Of a stretch of DNA of 64,000 nucleotides, positions 9,088-18,188 are shown piece after piece. Position 1 is the stretch's first letter; each line of letters starts with the position of its first letter. This stretch comes from S012-135 sp964423785 (GTDB lineage: Bacteria; Desulfobacterota; Desulfobulbia; Desulfobulbales; S012-135): the NCBI GenBank assembly GCA_964423785.1, contig CAYRGZ010000001.1, forward strand, positions 1 to 64,000, written 5' to 3'. The position numbers and the translations under genes are program-made. The notes beneath the pieces are model-generated. The model saw only the letters and a program-made list of their open reading frames with translations. It was not told where the DNA came from and ran no database searches.

Positions 9088-10025
9088 GCAGCATCGACGT
9101 GTCCATCGTCATCGTCAACTGGAACACCCGCCGGTTGCTTCTCGATTGTCTGGCCTCGGTCTATGAGACGATCAAGGATTTACGTTTCGAGGTGTTTGTG
9201 GTGGATAACGGCTCCTCCGACGGCAGTGTGGCGGCGGTCCGGCGGGCGTATCCCGATGTCAAGCTTATAGAAAATGCGGAAAATCGTGGCTTTGCTGCCG
9301 CAAACAACCAGGCGCTGCGGCGGATGGCCGGCCGGTACGCCTTGCTCCTGAATTCCGATGCCGTGCTCACCGATGGGGCGGTGACGCGGCTGGTGCAGTT
9401 CATGGATGCGCATCCGAGCGCCGGTATCGCCTGTGGCCAGTTGTTGAACGAGGACGGATCAAAGCAGAATTCCATCGCCAATTTTCCGTCGCTTCTTTCC
9501 CTGGTGGCCAACGAGGGCCTGTTACGCCTGCTGTGGCCGTTGCGTTTTCCCAGTAAAGTGCGGGACTACCAGGAACCGATCGTGGTGGAGTCCTGTATCG
9601 GTGCTTGCATGATCGTACGGGCGGCGGCTTTGCGTACGGTGGGATTGCTGGATGAACGGTATTTTTTCTTTTTCGAGGAAACCGACTGGGCCCGCATGAT
9701 GCGCGAGGGCGGGTACACGAGCCATTTCGTTCCCGACGCCCGCATCTATCATCTGCAGGGCAAGAGCGCTGGGGCTGCAGTCGGGGCCCGGCTTTTGTTC
9801 CACCATTCGCGGTTGTTGTATTTCAAGAAATGGTATCCGCGTCGCTGGCCGCTTTTCATCACTGTTGCCGGTTGCCGGGTTCTGGTCAATACTTTGCTCA
9901 ATTTTGTCGCCCTGCTGTGCACCCTGGGGCTGGTCCGGTCGGTCCGCTCCCGGTTTCTGGTCAATCTCCGGTTGTTGGGATGGTATCTGCGGGGCTGCCC
10001 TGATCCGAGGATGATCCAACCATGA
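9084..10025 (+). CDS. Glycosyltransferase family 2 (rhamnosyltransferase-like)
   Basis: 313-residue GT-A enzyme. SIVIVNWNTRRLLLDCLASV and VVDNGSSDGSVAAVRR form the N-terminal donor site, LLNSDAV is the DXD-equivalent, and FFFEETDWARMMREGGY is the typical ED motif of the wbbL/rfbF-type subgroup. The C-terminal 50 residues are hydrophobic, suggesting membrane association. The start is GTG in a GTGA overlap with the preceding gene, so translation is probably coupled. The sugar transferred cannot be told from sequence. Confidence 0.85.
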   Translation: MSSIDVSIVIVNWNTRRLLLDCLASVYETIKDLRFEVFVVDNGSSDGSVAAVRRAYPDVKLIENAENRGFAAANNQALRRMAGRYALLLNSDAVLTDGAVTRLVQFMDAHPSAGIACGQLLNEDGSKQNSIANFPSLLSLVANEGLLRLLWPLRFPSKVRDYQEPIVVESCIGACMIVRAAALRTVGLLDERYFFFFEETDWARMMREGGYTSHFVPDARIYHLQGKSAGAAVGARLLFHHSRLLYFKKWYPRRWPLFITVAGCRVLVNTLLNFVALLCTLGLVRSVRSRFLVNLRLLGWYLRGCPDPRMIQP

Positions 10026-10963
10026 AAACGACAAAAATTCTCGTCGGCATCCCTGTGCTCGACAACATCGAGATGACCCGGGTCTGCCTCCGGCACATGT
10101 TCGCCAATACCCAGGTCGATCGTCTGGGACTGGACGTGACCTTTTTTGTTTTGGACAACGGCTCCAGTGACGACATCGCGGGGCTGTTGCGCAACGAATT
10201 CCTCGATGGTCCGTTTCCGATCCACTACCGTCGGAATCCCCGTAACCTGGGGGTGGCCATCGCCTGGAACCAGATCTTGCGCTTTTCTCCGGAGCCGGTG
10301 CCGCCGCCGTCCTTTGCCTACGATTACTACGTCATCGCCAACAACGATGCCTTCGTCGGCCCCGATTGGTTGCAGCCCATGGTGGAGGCCATGACGGTCG
10401 ACTCCCGGATCGGCTGGATATCCTGCCTGGAGAACGGTTCGCCGGTGGCGCCGGAACTGGTGGAGGCGCATGCGATCACCCGACAACACCGGGTCGATCC
10501 CAGCCGGCCGTACACCAGCGAGGCCATCAGCCGCAGTTTGGCGGAGATTTACGGCAAGTGGGGTGGGCACGAGCAGTTTTGCGCCCAGATCAAGGCAAAG
10601 GAACTGCCGCTCTTTCTTCCGTTCGTCAAGGAGAACCGGTCGGCGGTCTGCTTCATGGTCCGCCCGGCCATGGTGGAGGAACTTGGTTTTTTCGACGAGG
10701 ATTTCTGGCCGGTGGGTGTCGCCGAAGACCTCGAATACTTTCTACGCATCGAGGGAATCATTGCGCCACCGACGGGCGCGGTGCAGTCGGCAAGCGAAAA
10801 GTGGCTGGCCGGCTTCTGCGGCCGGAGCGTTGTGCACCACAACTGGTGCAGCACCCGCCAGGGAAAAAACTTCGACGGCCGCCGCTGGGACAAGCTGCGG
10901 GAGAAGTACTGGAAGAAGAAGTTCGGCCGCTCGAAGAAGTACTATACCAAGCTGTTGCCCTGA
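10022..10963 (+). CDS. Glycosyltransferase family 2-like protein
   Basis: 313-residue protein with a GT-A start (ILVGIPVLDNIEMTRVCLRH, FFVLDNGSSDD) and the motif ANNDAFVGPDW as probable metal site. A divergent middle contains a 40-residue insertion around VEAHAITRQHRVDPSRPY. FFDEDFWPVGVAEDLEYFLR looks like the ED catalytic motif. The C-terminus is Lys/Arg-rich (DKLREKYWKKKFGRSKKYY). The ATG overlaps the stop of the upstream GT2 (ATGA). Its 3' end overlaps the convergent GT4 gene by 22 bp. It is probably a third glycan-chain transferase of this operon; the donor is unknown. Confidence 0.75.
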   Translation: MKTTKILVGIPVLDNIEMTRVCLRHMFANTQVDRLGLDVTFFVLDNGSSDDIAGLLRNEFLDGPFPIHYRRNPRNLGVAIAWNQILRFSPEPVPPPSFAYDYYVIANNDAFVGPDWLQPMVEAMTVDSRIGWISCLENGSPVAPELVEAHAITRQHRVDPSRPYTSEAISRSLAEIYGKWGGHEQFCAQIKAKELPLFLPFVKENRSAVCFMVRPAMVEELGFFDEDFWPVGVAEDLEYFLRIEGIIAPPTGAVQSASEKWLAGFCGRSVVHHNWCSTRQGKNFDGRRWDKLREKYWKKKFGRSKKYYTKLLP

Positions 10964-12135
10964 GATGCGCGCCCCTTGCCGGCGGCGATTTTCTCACAAA
11001 GGGTGATGATCGCCTCGTGATTGGCCTGCCGGGTATAGGGCTGTACCCGCAGCCGGCCGGCCCTGCCGATGCGCCGTCGTTCTGCGGCGTTGAGGAGGCG
11101 TTCCAGGAGAAGGCAGAGTTCCTCGGCATGCGGCGGATGGCTGGCCACCAGGCCGCTCGTCCCATGTTCGATGATTCCCGCCGCACCGTTGGTTTCCGTG
11201 GTCAGGACCGGAATGGCGCAGTGCATGGCCTCGAGGACCGCCAGGGAACAGGCATCGTAATACGTCGGCAAGACGAAGCCGTCTGCCACCGCATACACGC
11301 TTTCGATATCGGCCACTGGCCCGGTGAACAGGACACGGTCGTTGATCGCCAGGCGGGCCGTTAGACGGCGGAGCGCGGCATACGGTTCGGCGCCGACCAC
11401 CAGCAGTCGGAAGTCGGCGCCGCGGTTGGCGAGCAGGGCCACGGCCCGCAGCAGCGGTTCGATCCCCTTTTTTTTCAGCTCGTAGGAAACGAAAACGAAA
11501 CACACCGTCCGGTCATCGAGACCGAACCGTTGGCGGGCTGCCGGCTGCAGTTCGGCCAGGCGGTGCGGATCGAACCGCTGCGGATCGATACCGTTGTGGA
11601 CGAGATGGATGGTGGCGGGATCGCACCGGAACCAGCGGGCCAGATCCCGGCGCACCAACTCGGAGATGGCGACAATGACCGGCCGGGTTGGTTGCCGGAA
11701 GGCGGCCGACTCGACCCAGTGCCGTACATGATGCTTGAGCCCGACGCAGGCCAAGAGTTGCTTGCCGAGGCGCATGACGGGGTTGGCAACCGTGTACGTC
11801 TTGCGCATGGTGGTGTACCAGTGGACGCCGCCGTGACTCTGGTAAATGTCCATGACCACGGTGTTGCCGACCCCGTAGATAACGTCGTAACGTGTCGCCT
11901 GGATGTGTCGTCGGTGGCGCAAGGCGAAAAGGAGGATGCGCACCCAGCCGGGGACGCGGCGCGGTAGGGGGATGGGGTGGAAAACCGCCCAGCGGATGGA
12001 AGGATCCCAGCGCTCGGCATAGACGTGTACTTGCCAGTTCCGTTCGGAGAAACTGCGGGCCAGATCGACGAGGTACGATTCGGCGCCGCCGCCGCGGGCG
12101 TCGAAGTTTTCGATGGCAAAGGCGATGCTTTTCAC
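10942..12135 (-). CDS. Glycosyltransferase family 4 (GT-B), LPS core type
   Basis: 397-residue GT-B enzyme. The N-terminal acceptor domain has a glycine-rich loop (FDARGGGAESYLVDLARSF). The C-terminal donor domain has FVSYELKKKGIEPLLRA and the retaining-enzyme E-x7-E region as PTYYDACSLAVLEAMHCAIP, followed by TTETNGAAGIIEHG. The overall pattern resembles WaaG-like glucosyltransferases. It runs against the preceding glycosyltransferase operon and is divergent from the FkbM gene by 45 bp. Substrates are inferred only. Confidence 0.85.
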   Translation of the reverse strand: MKSIAFAIENFDARGGGAESYLVDLARSFSERNWQVHVYAERWDPSIRWAVFHPIPLPRRVPGWVRILLFALRHRRHIQATRYDVIYGVGNTVVMDIYQSHGGVHWYTTMRKTYTVANPVMRLGKQLLACVGLKHHVRHWVESAAFRQPTRPVIVAISELVRRDLARWFRCDPATIHLVHNGIDPQRFDPHRLAELQPAARQRFGLDDRTVCFVFVSYELKKKGIEPLLRAVALLANRGADFRLLVVGAEPYAALRRLTARLAINDRVLFTGPVADIESVYAVADGFVLPTYYDACSLAVLEAMHCAIPVLTTETNGAAGIIEHGTSGLVASHPPHAEELCLLLERLLNAAERRRIGRAGRLRVQPYTRQANHEAIITLCEKIAAGKGRASQGNSLV

Positions 12136-12180
12136 GTAGTATTCTCGGTTTTGCTCAGCTGGGATCCCGAAACGCTATGA

Positions 12181-13041
12181 ATGTCCCAACATACCGTTTC
12201 CAGACAGGATCGCAACGGACTTGTATCCAGACAGAGAGAAAGGCTGGTGAACAAACTTCATAAAAAATCCCCATGGACCGCACTCAGGCGCTGGTATCGG
12301 GTCGGCCGTCTTGCCCGCCAGGCCCGCCGACCTACCCCGAGGGATGGGGCGATGCTTGCGTTTTACCGGCAATTTATAGAGGCCGGAGGGTGTTGTTTCG
12401 ACATCGGCGCCAATCTCGGCAACCGAACGAGAATTTTCTCCCAGTTAGTCGGGCCGACGGGACGGGTGGTGGCCGTGGAGCCCCAGTCCTTTTGCATGGC
12501 GGTGTTGCGTCGCGCCTTTGGCGGTGAGCGTAATGTCATGCTCGAACACACCGCTCTTGGGGCTGCCGAGGGAACGGCCGAGATTCGCCTGTCCAACGAG
12601 ACCACGGTGGCCTCCATGGCAGCCGATTGGATCGCCGCCGTGCGGCGCACCAATCGGTTCGGCGAAGCCACCCGCTGGGATGACACGGAAACGGTATCGG
12701 TGACCACCCTCGATCGACTCATCGTCGTCCACGGCGAGCCGCAATTCATCAAGATCGACGTGGAGGGCTTCGAAAAAGAGGTCATCGCCGGTCTTAGCCG
12801 GCCGCTTGCCACCTGCCTGTCCCTGGAGTTCACACCGGAATACCTGGATGGAACGGTTGCCTGTCTCGACCATCTCGGCCGGTTGGGAGGGATTTCCTGC
12901 AACTATTCCCTGGGCGAGTCGATGCAACTGGCCCTGGACCGGTGGTGCCCTGCTGCGGAACTCATCGAGCGGTTGGCCCGCTACCGGGACGATACCGAGG
13001 TCTTCGGCGACATTTATGTGCGGCTGTCGCCGTCCGACTGA
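12181..13041 (+). CDS. FkbM family SAM-dependent methyltransferase
   Basis: 286-residue protein with the FkbM core: SAM motif I FDIGANLGNRTRIFSQLVG, the acidic ribose-binding turn VVAVEPQS, and IKIDVEGFEKEVIAGL near residue 200. Such enzymes O-methylate sugars in glycans and polyketides, so here it probably methylates a surface glycan. The start is uncertain: ATG at 12181 has no clear ribosome site, while an in-frame GTG at 12247 follows GAGAGAAAGG closely. The first 40 residues are basic and unconserved-looking. It stands alone on the plus strand between two minus-strand genes. Confidence 0.8.
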   Translation: MSQHTVSRQDRNGLVSRQRERLVNKLHKKSPWTALRRWYRVGRLARQARRPTPRDGAMLAFYRQFIEAGGCCFDIGANLGNRTRIFSQLVGPTGRVVAVEPQSFCMAVLRRAFGGERNVMLEHTALGAAEGTAEIRLSNETTVASMAADWIAAVRRTNRFGEATRWDDTETVSVTTLDRLIVVHGEPQFIKIDVEGFEKEVIAGLSRPLATCLSLEFTPEYLDGTVACLDHLGRLGGISCNYSLGESMQLALDRWCPAAELIERLARYRDDTEVFGDIYVRLSPSD

Positions 13042-13101
13042 GATGGTTGGTCGGGTTTATCTGAAAATCCTTCCGGCACGGCCGGTGATCGGCGGGGATT
13101 T

Positions 13102-14142
13102 TCATCCTTTCGCTGCACTCGGTGCTGCTGGGTGGGGGGTGTGCAGATACAGCGGCACCTCCTGGTGGGCGCTGATGTTTGCAAAACCGTAATAGCGCCG
13201 GTAATCGACTCGGAACCCCGCCTGCCAGCGTTCGAGGAGATGGTCGGGGTGGATGTCGCCTGCGAGGTTGTCGTTCTCCACTTGCACCTTGTTGCAGGGA
13301 ATGTTGAGCAGCCGGGATTTACGGTAACAGACGCCGAGACGGCCTTGAAACAAGGGCCGAAAGAGCTGCAGACCGTCCTCGAACGAATTGGGCGCGGTGA
13401 ATCGGGCGTGGTGGGTGAGAATGGTGATCTCTCGCCGGTCAAAGATATGGCCGTCCACCGACAGGGGGTAGCCCCAGTCGTGCACCCCTTTAGACCAACG
13501 CCAGCAGAAGAATGCGTCGTCGAGATCGGGATCCGGTTTGGCGGCGGGCGGCAGCGGTTGGTCGGCCTGGAGAGTGTAACACCGGGTGAGGTTGCAGCCG
13601 AGACGTAGGCTGGGAACGAAACGGTCGCTGTCAAGGGCGGCCAAGGGGCGGAGATCCACCGGTTCTGTGAACAACAGGTCATCGACCAGGAAGAAGAGCC
13701 GCTCCTCGGAGAGTTCATCCAGCAGGCGTAACAGATCATCCCGGAACGACGTTCGGTTACGCTGACGGAGGAAGCGGATGCGGGGAAAAAGCTCGGCAAG
13801 TTCGTGGTAGGCCGCCGCATGTGCTGTGCTGGAACAGTCATAGAGAACATGGGTGGTCGGCGGCGGCGATACCTGTTCCTGCATCGAGGCAAGAAGGCCG
13901 TGGAGCTGCAGAGCGCGGTCCTTGGAGAAGACGATGCAGGCGATACGGCTCTCCTCCGGGGCCGGCTGGATGCCGCGGCGGCAGAGGAGGAGTTCCCGGT
14001 AGGCGTCCCTCTCGCGTACAAGGGCATCGTAGTCCCGGGAGGTGCGTACCGAAAGCCCCAGGGGCCGGAGCACGGCCTGCAGCAGGGCGCAAAGGCGGTC
14101 TCGGGTGCTCATGGCCGCGGTGCTCCGGCGAGCGGTTGACAT
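13102..14142 (-). CDS. Uncharacterised glycosyltransferase-like protein
   Basis: About 346 residues, not assigned to a named family. IACIVFSKDRALQLHGLLAS followed by THVLYDCSS resembles the first two strands of a GT-A nucleotide-sugar domain. FFLVDDLLFTEPVDL would supply a DXD-like metal site, and SFEDGLQLFRPLF lies further on. No membrane helix or signal peptide is seen. Possible starts are ATG at 14142 or 14112, neither with a strong ribosome site; homology probably starts near residue 60, after a variable N-terminus. It lies 42 bp from the divergent MBOAT gene. Context suggests a glycan-cluster enzyme. Confidence 0.55.
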   Translation of the reverse strand: MSTARRSTAAMSTRDRLCALLQAVLRPLGLSVRTSRDYDALVRERDAYRELLLCRRGIQPAPEESRIACIVFSKDRALQLHGLLASMQEQVSPPPTTHVLYDCSSTAHAAAYHELAELFPRIRFLRQRNRTSFRDDLLRLLDELSEERLFFLVDDLLFTEPVDLRPLAALDSDRFVPSLRLGCNLTRCYTLQADQPLPPAAKPDPDLDDAFFCWRWSKGVHDWGYPLSVDGHIFDRREITILTHHARFTAPNSFEDGLQLFRPLFQGRLGVCYRKSRLLNIPCNKVQVENDNLAGDIHPDHLLERWQAGFRVDYRRYYGFANISAHQEVPLYLHTPHPAAPSAAKG

Positions 14143-14184
14143 ATCGGATTCTGTTTGGCGAACCGTGACCAACAGGAGAGGTTC

Positions 14185-15723
14185 GTGCTCTTCAATTCGT
14201 ACACCTATATCTTGTTTTTTTTACCGCTGGTGGTGGCGGGATATTTTTCCGTTAACCGGCGGAAGGGAGAACGCTGGGCCATCGTCTGGCTGGTTGCCGC
14301 CTCGTTGCTGTTCTATGGTTGGTGGAAACCAGTCTATCTCCCCTTGCTCCTTTTTTCCATTGGGTTCAATTTCTGGGTTGGCTGCCATTTGCCGCGAGCG
14401 GCGGAGCGTCGGCGCCGCGCCTTGCTCAGGCTTGGCATCACGGTTAATCTGGGGCTGCTGGCCTATTTCAAGTATGCCGGCTTTGTGGTCGCCAACGTCA
14501 ACACTCTGTTCGATACCGATTTCGCCGTTGGTCCCATCGTCTTGCCCCTTGCCATCTCCTTTTTCACCTTTCAGCAAGTCGCCTATCTCGTCGATTCGGC
14601 CAGGGGCTTGACCAAAGAGTACGATTTTTGGCGTTATAGCCTGTTTGTCGCCTTCTTTCCCCAGCTCATCGCCGGCCCCATTGTTCACCATGCCGAGGTG
14701 CTGCCCCAGTTTGCCGACGAAAAACGTCACCGGAAGATAGCCGAAAATCTCGTTGTCGGCATCGTCATCTTTGTCATTGGCTTGTGGAAAAAGGTGATGG
14801 TCGCCGATACGGTGGCCGGTTACGCTACACCGGTGTTCACCGCTGTGGAACAGGGATATGGTCCGACTGTCGTTGAGGCCTGGACCGCCGCCCTTGCCTA
14901 CGCCCTGCAGATCTATTTCGATTTCAGCGGCTATTCCGACATGGCCATCGGCTCTGCCCGGCTTTTTGGCATCCGTTTGCCGCTCAATTTCCACTCGCCG
15001 TACAAGGCCGATAACATCATCGAGTTCTGGCGACGTTGGCACATGACCCTGTCCCGTTTTTTACGGGATTATCTCTACATTCCCCTGGGCGGCAACCGGA
15101 AGGGAACCCTATGGCGCTTCGTCAACGTCTTCATCACCATGTTTCTCGGCGGGCTTTGGCACGGGGCCGGGTGGAACTTCATCATCTGGGGCGTGCTCCA
15201 TGCCGCCTACATGTTCGTCAACCATCTATGGCACCGGATTGTTCCCGCTGCCGGTGGGAAGCATTGGTGGAGCGTGGCGGCGGCCCGCGTCTGTACCCTG
15301 GTGGCGGTGATCGTCGCCTGGGTCTTTTTCCGGGCCGAAACGCTGGCCGGCGCGCTGCGGATGCTCAAGGGAATGGCGGGCGGTAACGGAATGGTGGTGC
15401 CCCAAAAGTACCTTGCCCGCTGGGGCGAGGTAGGGGAATGGCTCGCCGTACACGGAGTCGCTTTTCAGACAACCCGTTTTCTGACGAGCCTGACTCCATT
15501 GGTCAATCTGGTCATTCTCTTGGTGTTGTGCGCTTCGCTCCTGCCCAACACCCAGGAGATCATGGCTCGGTACGAACCGGCCCTGGGCTATGGGGGGGCT
15601 GGCCCCCGCCGCTGGTACGAGTTTTCCATCCGCCCCCTCACCGCCGTGGCCGGTGCCGGGCTGTTTCTCGTCTCCTTTTTCCACCTCACCAGGGTGTCCG
15701 CCTTTTTGTACTTCAATTTCTGA
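14185..15723 (+). CDS. MBOAT family O-acyltransferase (AlgI/DltB-like)
   Basis: 512-residue polytopic membrane protein that would take an acyl group (often acetyl) from the cytoplasm to a periplasmic polysaccharide acceptor. It begins FNSYTYILFFLPLVVAGYF, the usual AlgI-type start, and contains YFDFSGYSDMAIGSARLFGI, FWRRWHMTLSRFLRDYLYIP-LGGNRKG, and the catalytic-histidine segment MFLGGLWHGAGWNFIIWGVL followed by His. The start is GTG with AGGAGAG 7 bp upstream. Repeat copy R1 starts inside its stop codon. Periplasmic AlgJ/SGNH partners follow directly, the standard arrangement for polysaccharide O-acetylation. Confidence 0.92.
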   Translation: MLFNSYTYILFFLPLVVAGYFSVNRRKGERWAIVWLVAASLLFYGWWKPVYLPLLLFSIGFNFWVGCHLPRAAERRRRALLRLGITVNLGLLAYFKYAGFVVANVNTLFDTDFAVGPIVLPLAISFFTFQQVAYLVDSARGLTKEYDFWRYSLFVAFFPQLIAGPIVHHAEVLPQFADEKRHRKIAENLVVGIVIFVIGLWKKVMVADTVAGYATPVFTAVEQGYGPTVVEAWTAALAYALQIYFDFSGYSDMAIGSARLFGIRLPLNFHSPYKADNIIEFWRRWHMTLSRFLRDYLYIPLGGNRKGTLWRFVNVFITMFLGGLWHGAGWNFIIWGVLHAAYMFVNHLWHRIVPAAGGKHWWSVAAARVCTLVAVIVAWVFFRAETLAGALRMLKGMAGGNGMVVPQKYLARWGEVGEWLAVHGVAFQTTRFLTSLTPLVNLVILLVLCASLLPNTQEIMARYEPALGYGGAGPRRWYEFSIRPLTAVAGAGLFLVSFFHLTRVSAFLYFNF

Positions 15724-15822
15724 TGAACTCGTAATAATTCGCAGTCGGTCCAGGTCTGACACGATAATTTAAAGGGTTACGAAGCGCGAACGCGATGAAA
15801 TCGCAGTTTTTGCGATTTCATC
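15722..15822 (+). repeat. Dispersed hairpin repeat, copy R1
   Basis: 101 bp, beginning GATGAACTCG in the MBOAT stop codon and ending in a perfect 12-bp hairpin (GATGAAATCGCA, 5-nt loop, TGCGATTTCATC; 15794-15822). The internal block GTCTGACACGATAATT and a GGGTTAC box are shared with six other copies in the window. Confidence 0.85.
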
Positions 15823-15846
15823 AATTTCTGAGCACCGCGAGCATCC

Positions 15847-16950
15847 ATGTCGATCCATACGCCGGAACAACGATGGCTGCGTCTGTTCTTTGTGATCGTT
15901 ATGACGGGGATTTCCCTGCTATGCCTGACTAATCTGATCGTCGATCCCTTTGATATCTTTGGGGTCGGCATCCTGCCCCGGCCGCGCCTCGATAACCTGC
16001 GCTCCATCAAGATCCGCTATTTGCGGGAGCATCACGATCTCTACGACAGCTATATCTTCGGTTCGTCCCGCATTGGTATCCTCGATCCCGTTTGGCTGGA
16101 ACGGTATTTGCCCGAACGGCGCTTTTACAATATGTTCGTGCCGGGTTCCTCTCCCTACGATCAGGTGCGCCATCTGCGCTATTTTTTGCGCCAGGGATAC
16201 ACGGTCAAACGAATTTTTTTGCAGTACGATATCGAGCCCGAATACGCTCCGCCGCCGGACATGCTCTTCATGCGGCTGCATCCCCTGGTTACCGGCGAGA
16301 ACCCTGTCGTGGCCAAGGCCCGTTATCTTGTTCTCTTTTCGCGGGACGCCCTGGAAGCGAAGTTGCGGTACAATTTCGACCCACCGTCAGTGGTTTACTA
16401 TCCGGCTAGTGGGCACATGATCGATCTTGAAAAGGAGCGGTGGATCGAAGCGCATCCGGAGGAACACCTGGCTCGGGAAGGAACATTTCATGAGAGGGTT
16501 ACGCGCGAACCGGTCTTCCCTGGTTGGGTGCTCCAACAAAAGCTGGATGGCTTGTCCGAGTTTGTCGCCCTGTGCCGGCGGCACGATATCGTCCTCGACG
16601 TGGCGGTGACACCCCATAACCAGATCTATCTCGACCGTCAGAACCGGCAGGGATATCTGTACGAGTTACGTCGTCTGGCCGAGATAACCGGCGGCTACTG
16701 GGACTTCAGCGGCTACAACAGCGTTACCACCAATAATCTCAATTACTTTGAAAGTTCTCATTACCGGCCCCAAGTGGCCTTCTGGCTGCTCGCCCGTATC
16801 TACGAGCAAGAGCCGCAGTCGGTCCCGGCGGATTTCGGCCGCTATGTTACCCCGGCCAATTTGGCTGGCTATCTAGCGCGGCGCGCGGCGGAACTCGACC
16901 GGCGGGATCAGATGCTTCGTGAACAAAGAGATCAAGGATCCGTGCCATGA
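15847..16950 (+). CDS. AlgJ/AlgX-like periplasmic acetylation partner of MBOAT
   Basis: 367 residues. One N-terminal membrane helix (about 12-32: LFFVIVMTGISLLCLTNLIV) anchors a periplasmic domain. DSYIFGSSRIGILDPVWLER resembles the first SGNH block (Gly-Ser-Ser), and a C-terminal NYFESSHYRPQVAFWLLARI could supply the catalytic acid and His. The family cannot be fixed precisely; DUF1574/AlgJ-type proteins look most similar. It is 123 bp after the MBOAT gene, with R1 between them, and its stop overlaps the next SGNH gene (ATGA). Likely job: receives the acyl group from MBOAT and passes it to the glycan. Confidence 0.65.
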   Translation: MSIHTPEQRWLRLFFVIVMTGISLLCLTNLIVDPFDIFGVGILPRPRLDNLRSIKIRYLREHHDLYDSYIFGSSRIGILDPVWLERYLPERRFYNMFVPGSSPYDQVRHLRYFLRQGYTVKRIFLQYDIEPEYAPPPDMLFMRLHPLVTGENPVVAKARYLVLFSRDALEAKLRYNFDPPSVVYYPASGHMIDLEKERWIEAHPEEHLAREGTFHERVTREPVFPGWVLQQKLDGLSEFVALCRRHDIVLDVAVTPHNQIYLDRQNRQGYLYELRRLAEITGGYWDFSGYNSVTTNNLNYFESSHYRPQVAFWLLARIYEQEPQSVPADFGRYVTPANLAGYLARRAAELDRRDQMLREQRDQGSVP

Positions 16951-18188
16951 GCAAAGCAAGCCTTTTTGAGCGCTATCCCCGGACGACGATTTTTTTGACC
17001 GTGATCATCGGCGTCCTGCTCCTCGATGTGGTGGCCGCCAACGTGCAAAAGCACTCCTTTCGCTACCGGTTCAAGAAGTACGACCACGAAAAGGAGTATC
17101 GGACTGCTTCGGATGTCTATCACCATGGCCTGCTGCCGAACAAGGTGGTGCCCATCACCCGGTTCGGTAATAAATTCTACTCGGTCAAGACCAACTCTCT
17201 GGGGTTTCGGGATTTTCAGCCGCGCGAGGTTCCCTTGCGCTCCGACCGGTACCGTATCCTGCTCATGGGCGACTCCTTTACCGAAGGGGTGGGGTGCGAG
17301 TATGAAGACACCTACGCCGGTATCCTGACCCGGACCTTGGCTAAACGGGGAATCGAGGTATTGAACGGCGCTGCCGTCTCCTATTCGCCGAGCATCTACT
17401 ACGCCAAGGTGCGTTACCTGCTCGAGGATGTAGGGCTCGATTTTGACGATCTGTTCGTGATGCTGGACCTGACCGACGCGGTTAACGAGGCCTGCTGGTA
17501 TCGCACGGACGAGCAAGGCCGCGTGCTGACCAACGAGGAGGGGCGCCGTTGGGAAGACAGGGAGCGCGAACGGCACGAGGAGGAGTTGAAGCGGCAGCGC
17601 GATTTGTTCACCAGGATCGAGCGTATCCTGAAACGGGATTCCATCCTCCTCTACTGGACGGTCCGGAAGACTCACGACCTGTTTTTCGACAAGGATGTCT
17701 TCCAGGATTACTTCGCCATTAACAATTGGTGGGGCTTGTGGCCGTCGGATAGCAAGATTTTTGAACTTTACGGCCGGCGAGGATTAGAGGGGATGGTGCG
17801 GTATATGGACAAACTCTACGAACTGTGCCGACAGCGTGGCATTCCCTTGAGCGTTGGCATTTACCCCTGGATAGACCAGATCGCCCGGCGGGAAACCGAC
17901 AACGTTTATGTGCGAACCTGGCGGCAGTGGTGCGCTGAGCGTAACGTCACTTTCTACAACTTGTACCCGGCCTTCATCAACGACCAGACCGACGTACGCA
18001 AGACGCTGGAAGAGAACTTCATCTACTGCGACATCCACTGGAACGAAAACGGCCACCGCCGTATCGCCGAGGCCCTGCTTCGCTTGGGGTTTCCACGGCT
18101 GCTCAAAGAGGCGGCCGGTGTCCGGCCGACGGACGGGTCTACGGAGCGGAACGCTGGTGGATTGCCGGCGGAGCGCCCGCGGCGATGA
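16947..18188 (+). CDS. Membrane-anchored SGNH/GDSL hydrolase-like acyltransferase
   Basis: 413 residues: an N-terminal membrane helix (about 12-32), then a periplasmic SGNH fold. Block I is LLMGDSFTEGVGCEYEDTYA with nucleophile Ser110, and block V is DIHWNENGHRRIAEALLRLG with Asp and His. A charged 25-residue helix (GRRWEDRERERHEEELKRQR) is inserted mid-protein. It is coupled to the AlgJ-like gene by ATGA. The last 50 bp overlap the convergent SGNH gene, so both C-termini are encoded on opposite strands of one segment. Likely esterifies or de-esterifies the glycan acylated by the MBOAT system. Confidence 0.8.
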   Translation: MSKASLFERYPRTTIFLTVIIGVLLLDVVAANVQKHSFRYRFKKYDHEKEYRTASDVYHHGLLPNKVVPITRFGNKFYSVKTNSLGFRDFQPREVPLRSDRYRILLMGDSFTEGVGCEYEDTYAGILTRTLAKRGIEVLNGAAVSYSPSIYYAKVRYLLEDVGLDFDDLFVMLDLTDAVNEACWYRTDEQGRVLTNEEGRRWEDRERERHEEELKRQRDLFTRIERILKRDSILLYWTVRKTHDLFFDKDVFQDYFAINNWWGLWPSDSKIFELYGRRGLEGMVRYMDKLYELCRQRGIPLSVGIYPWIDQIARRETDNVYVRTWRQWCAERNVTFYNLYPAFINDQTDVRKTLEENFIYCDIHWNENGHRRIAEALLRLGFPRLLKEAAGVRPTDGSTERNAGGLPAERPRR

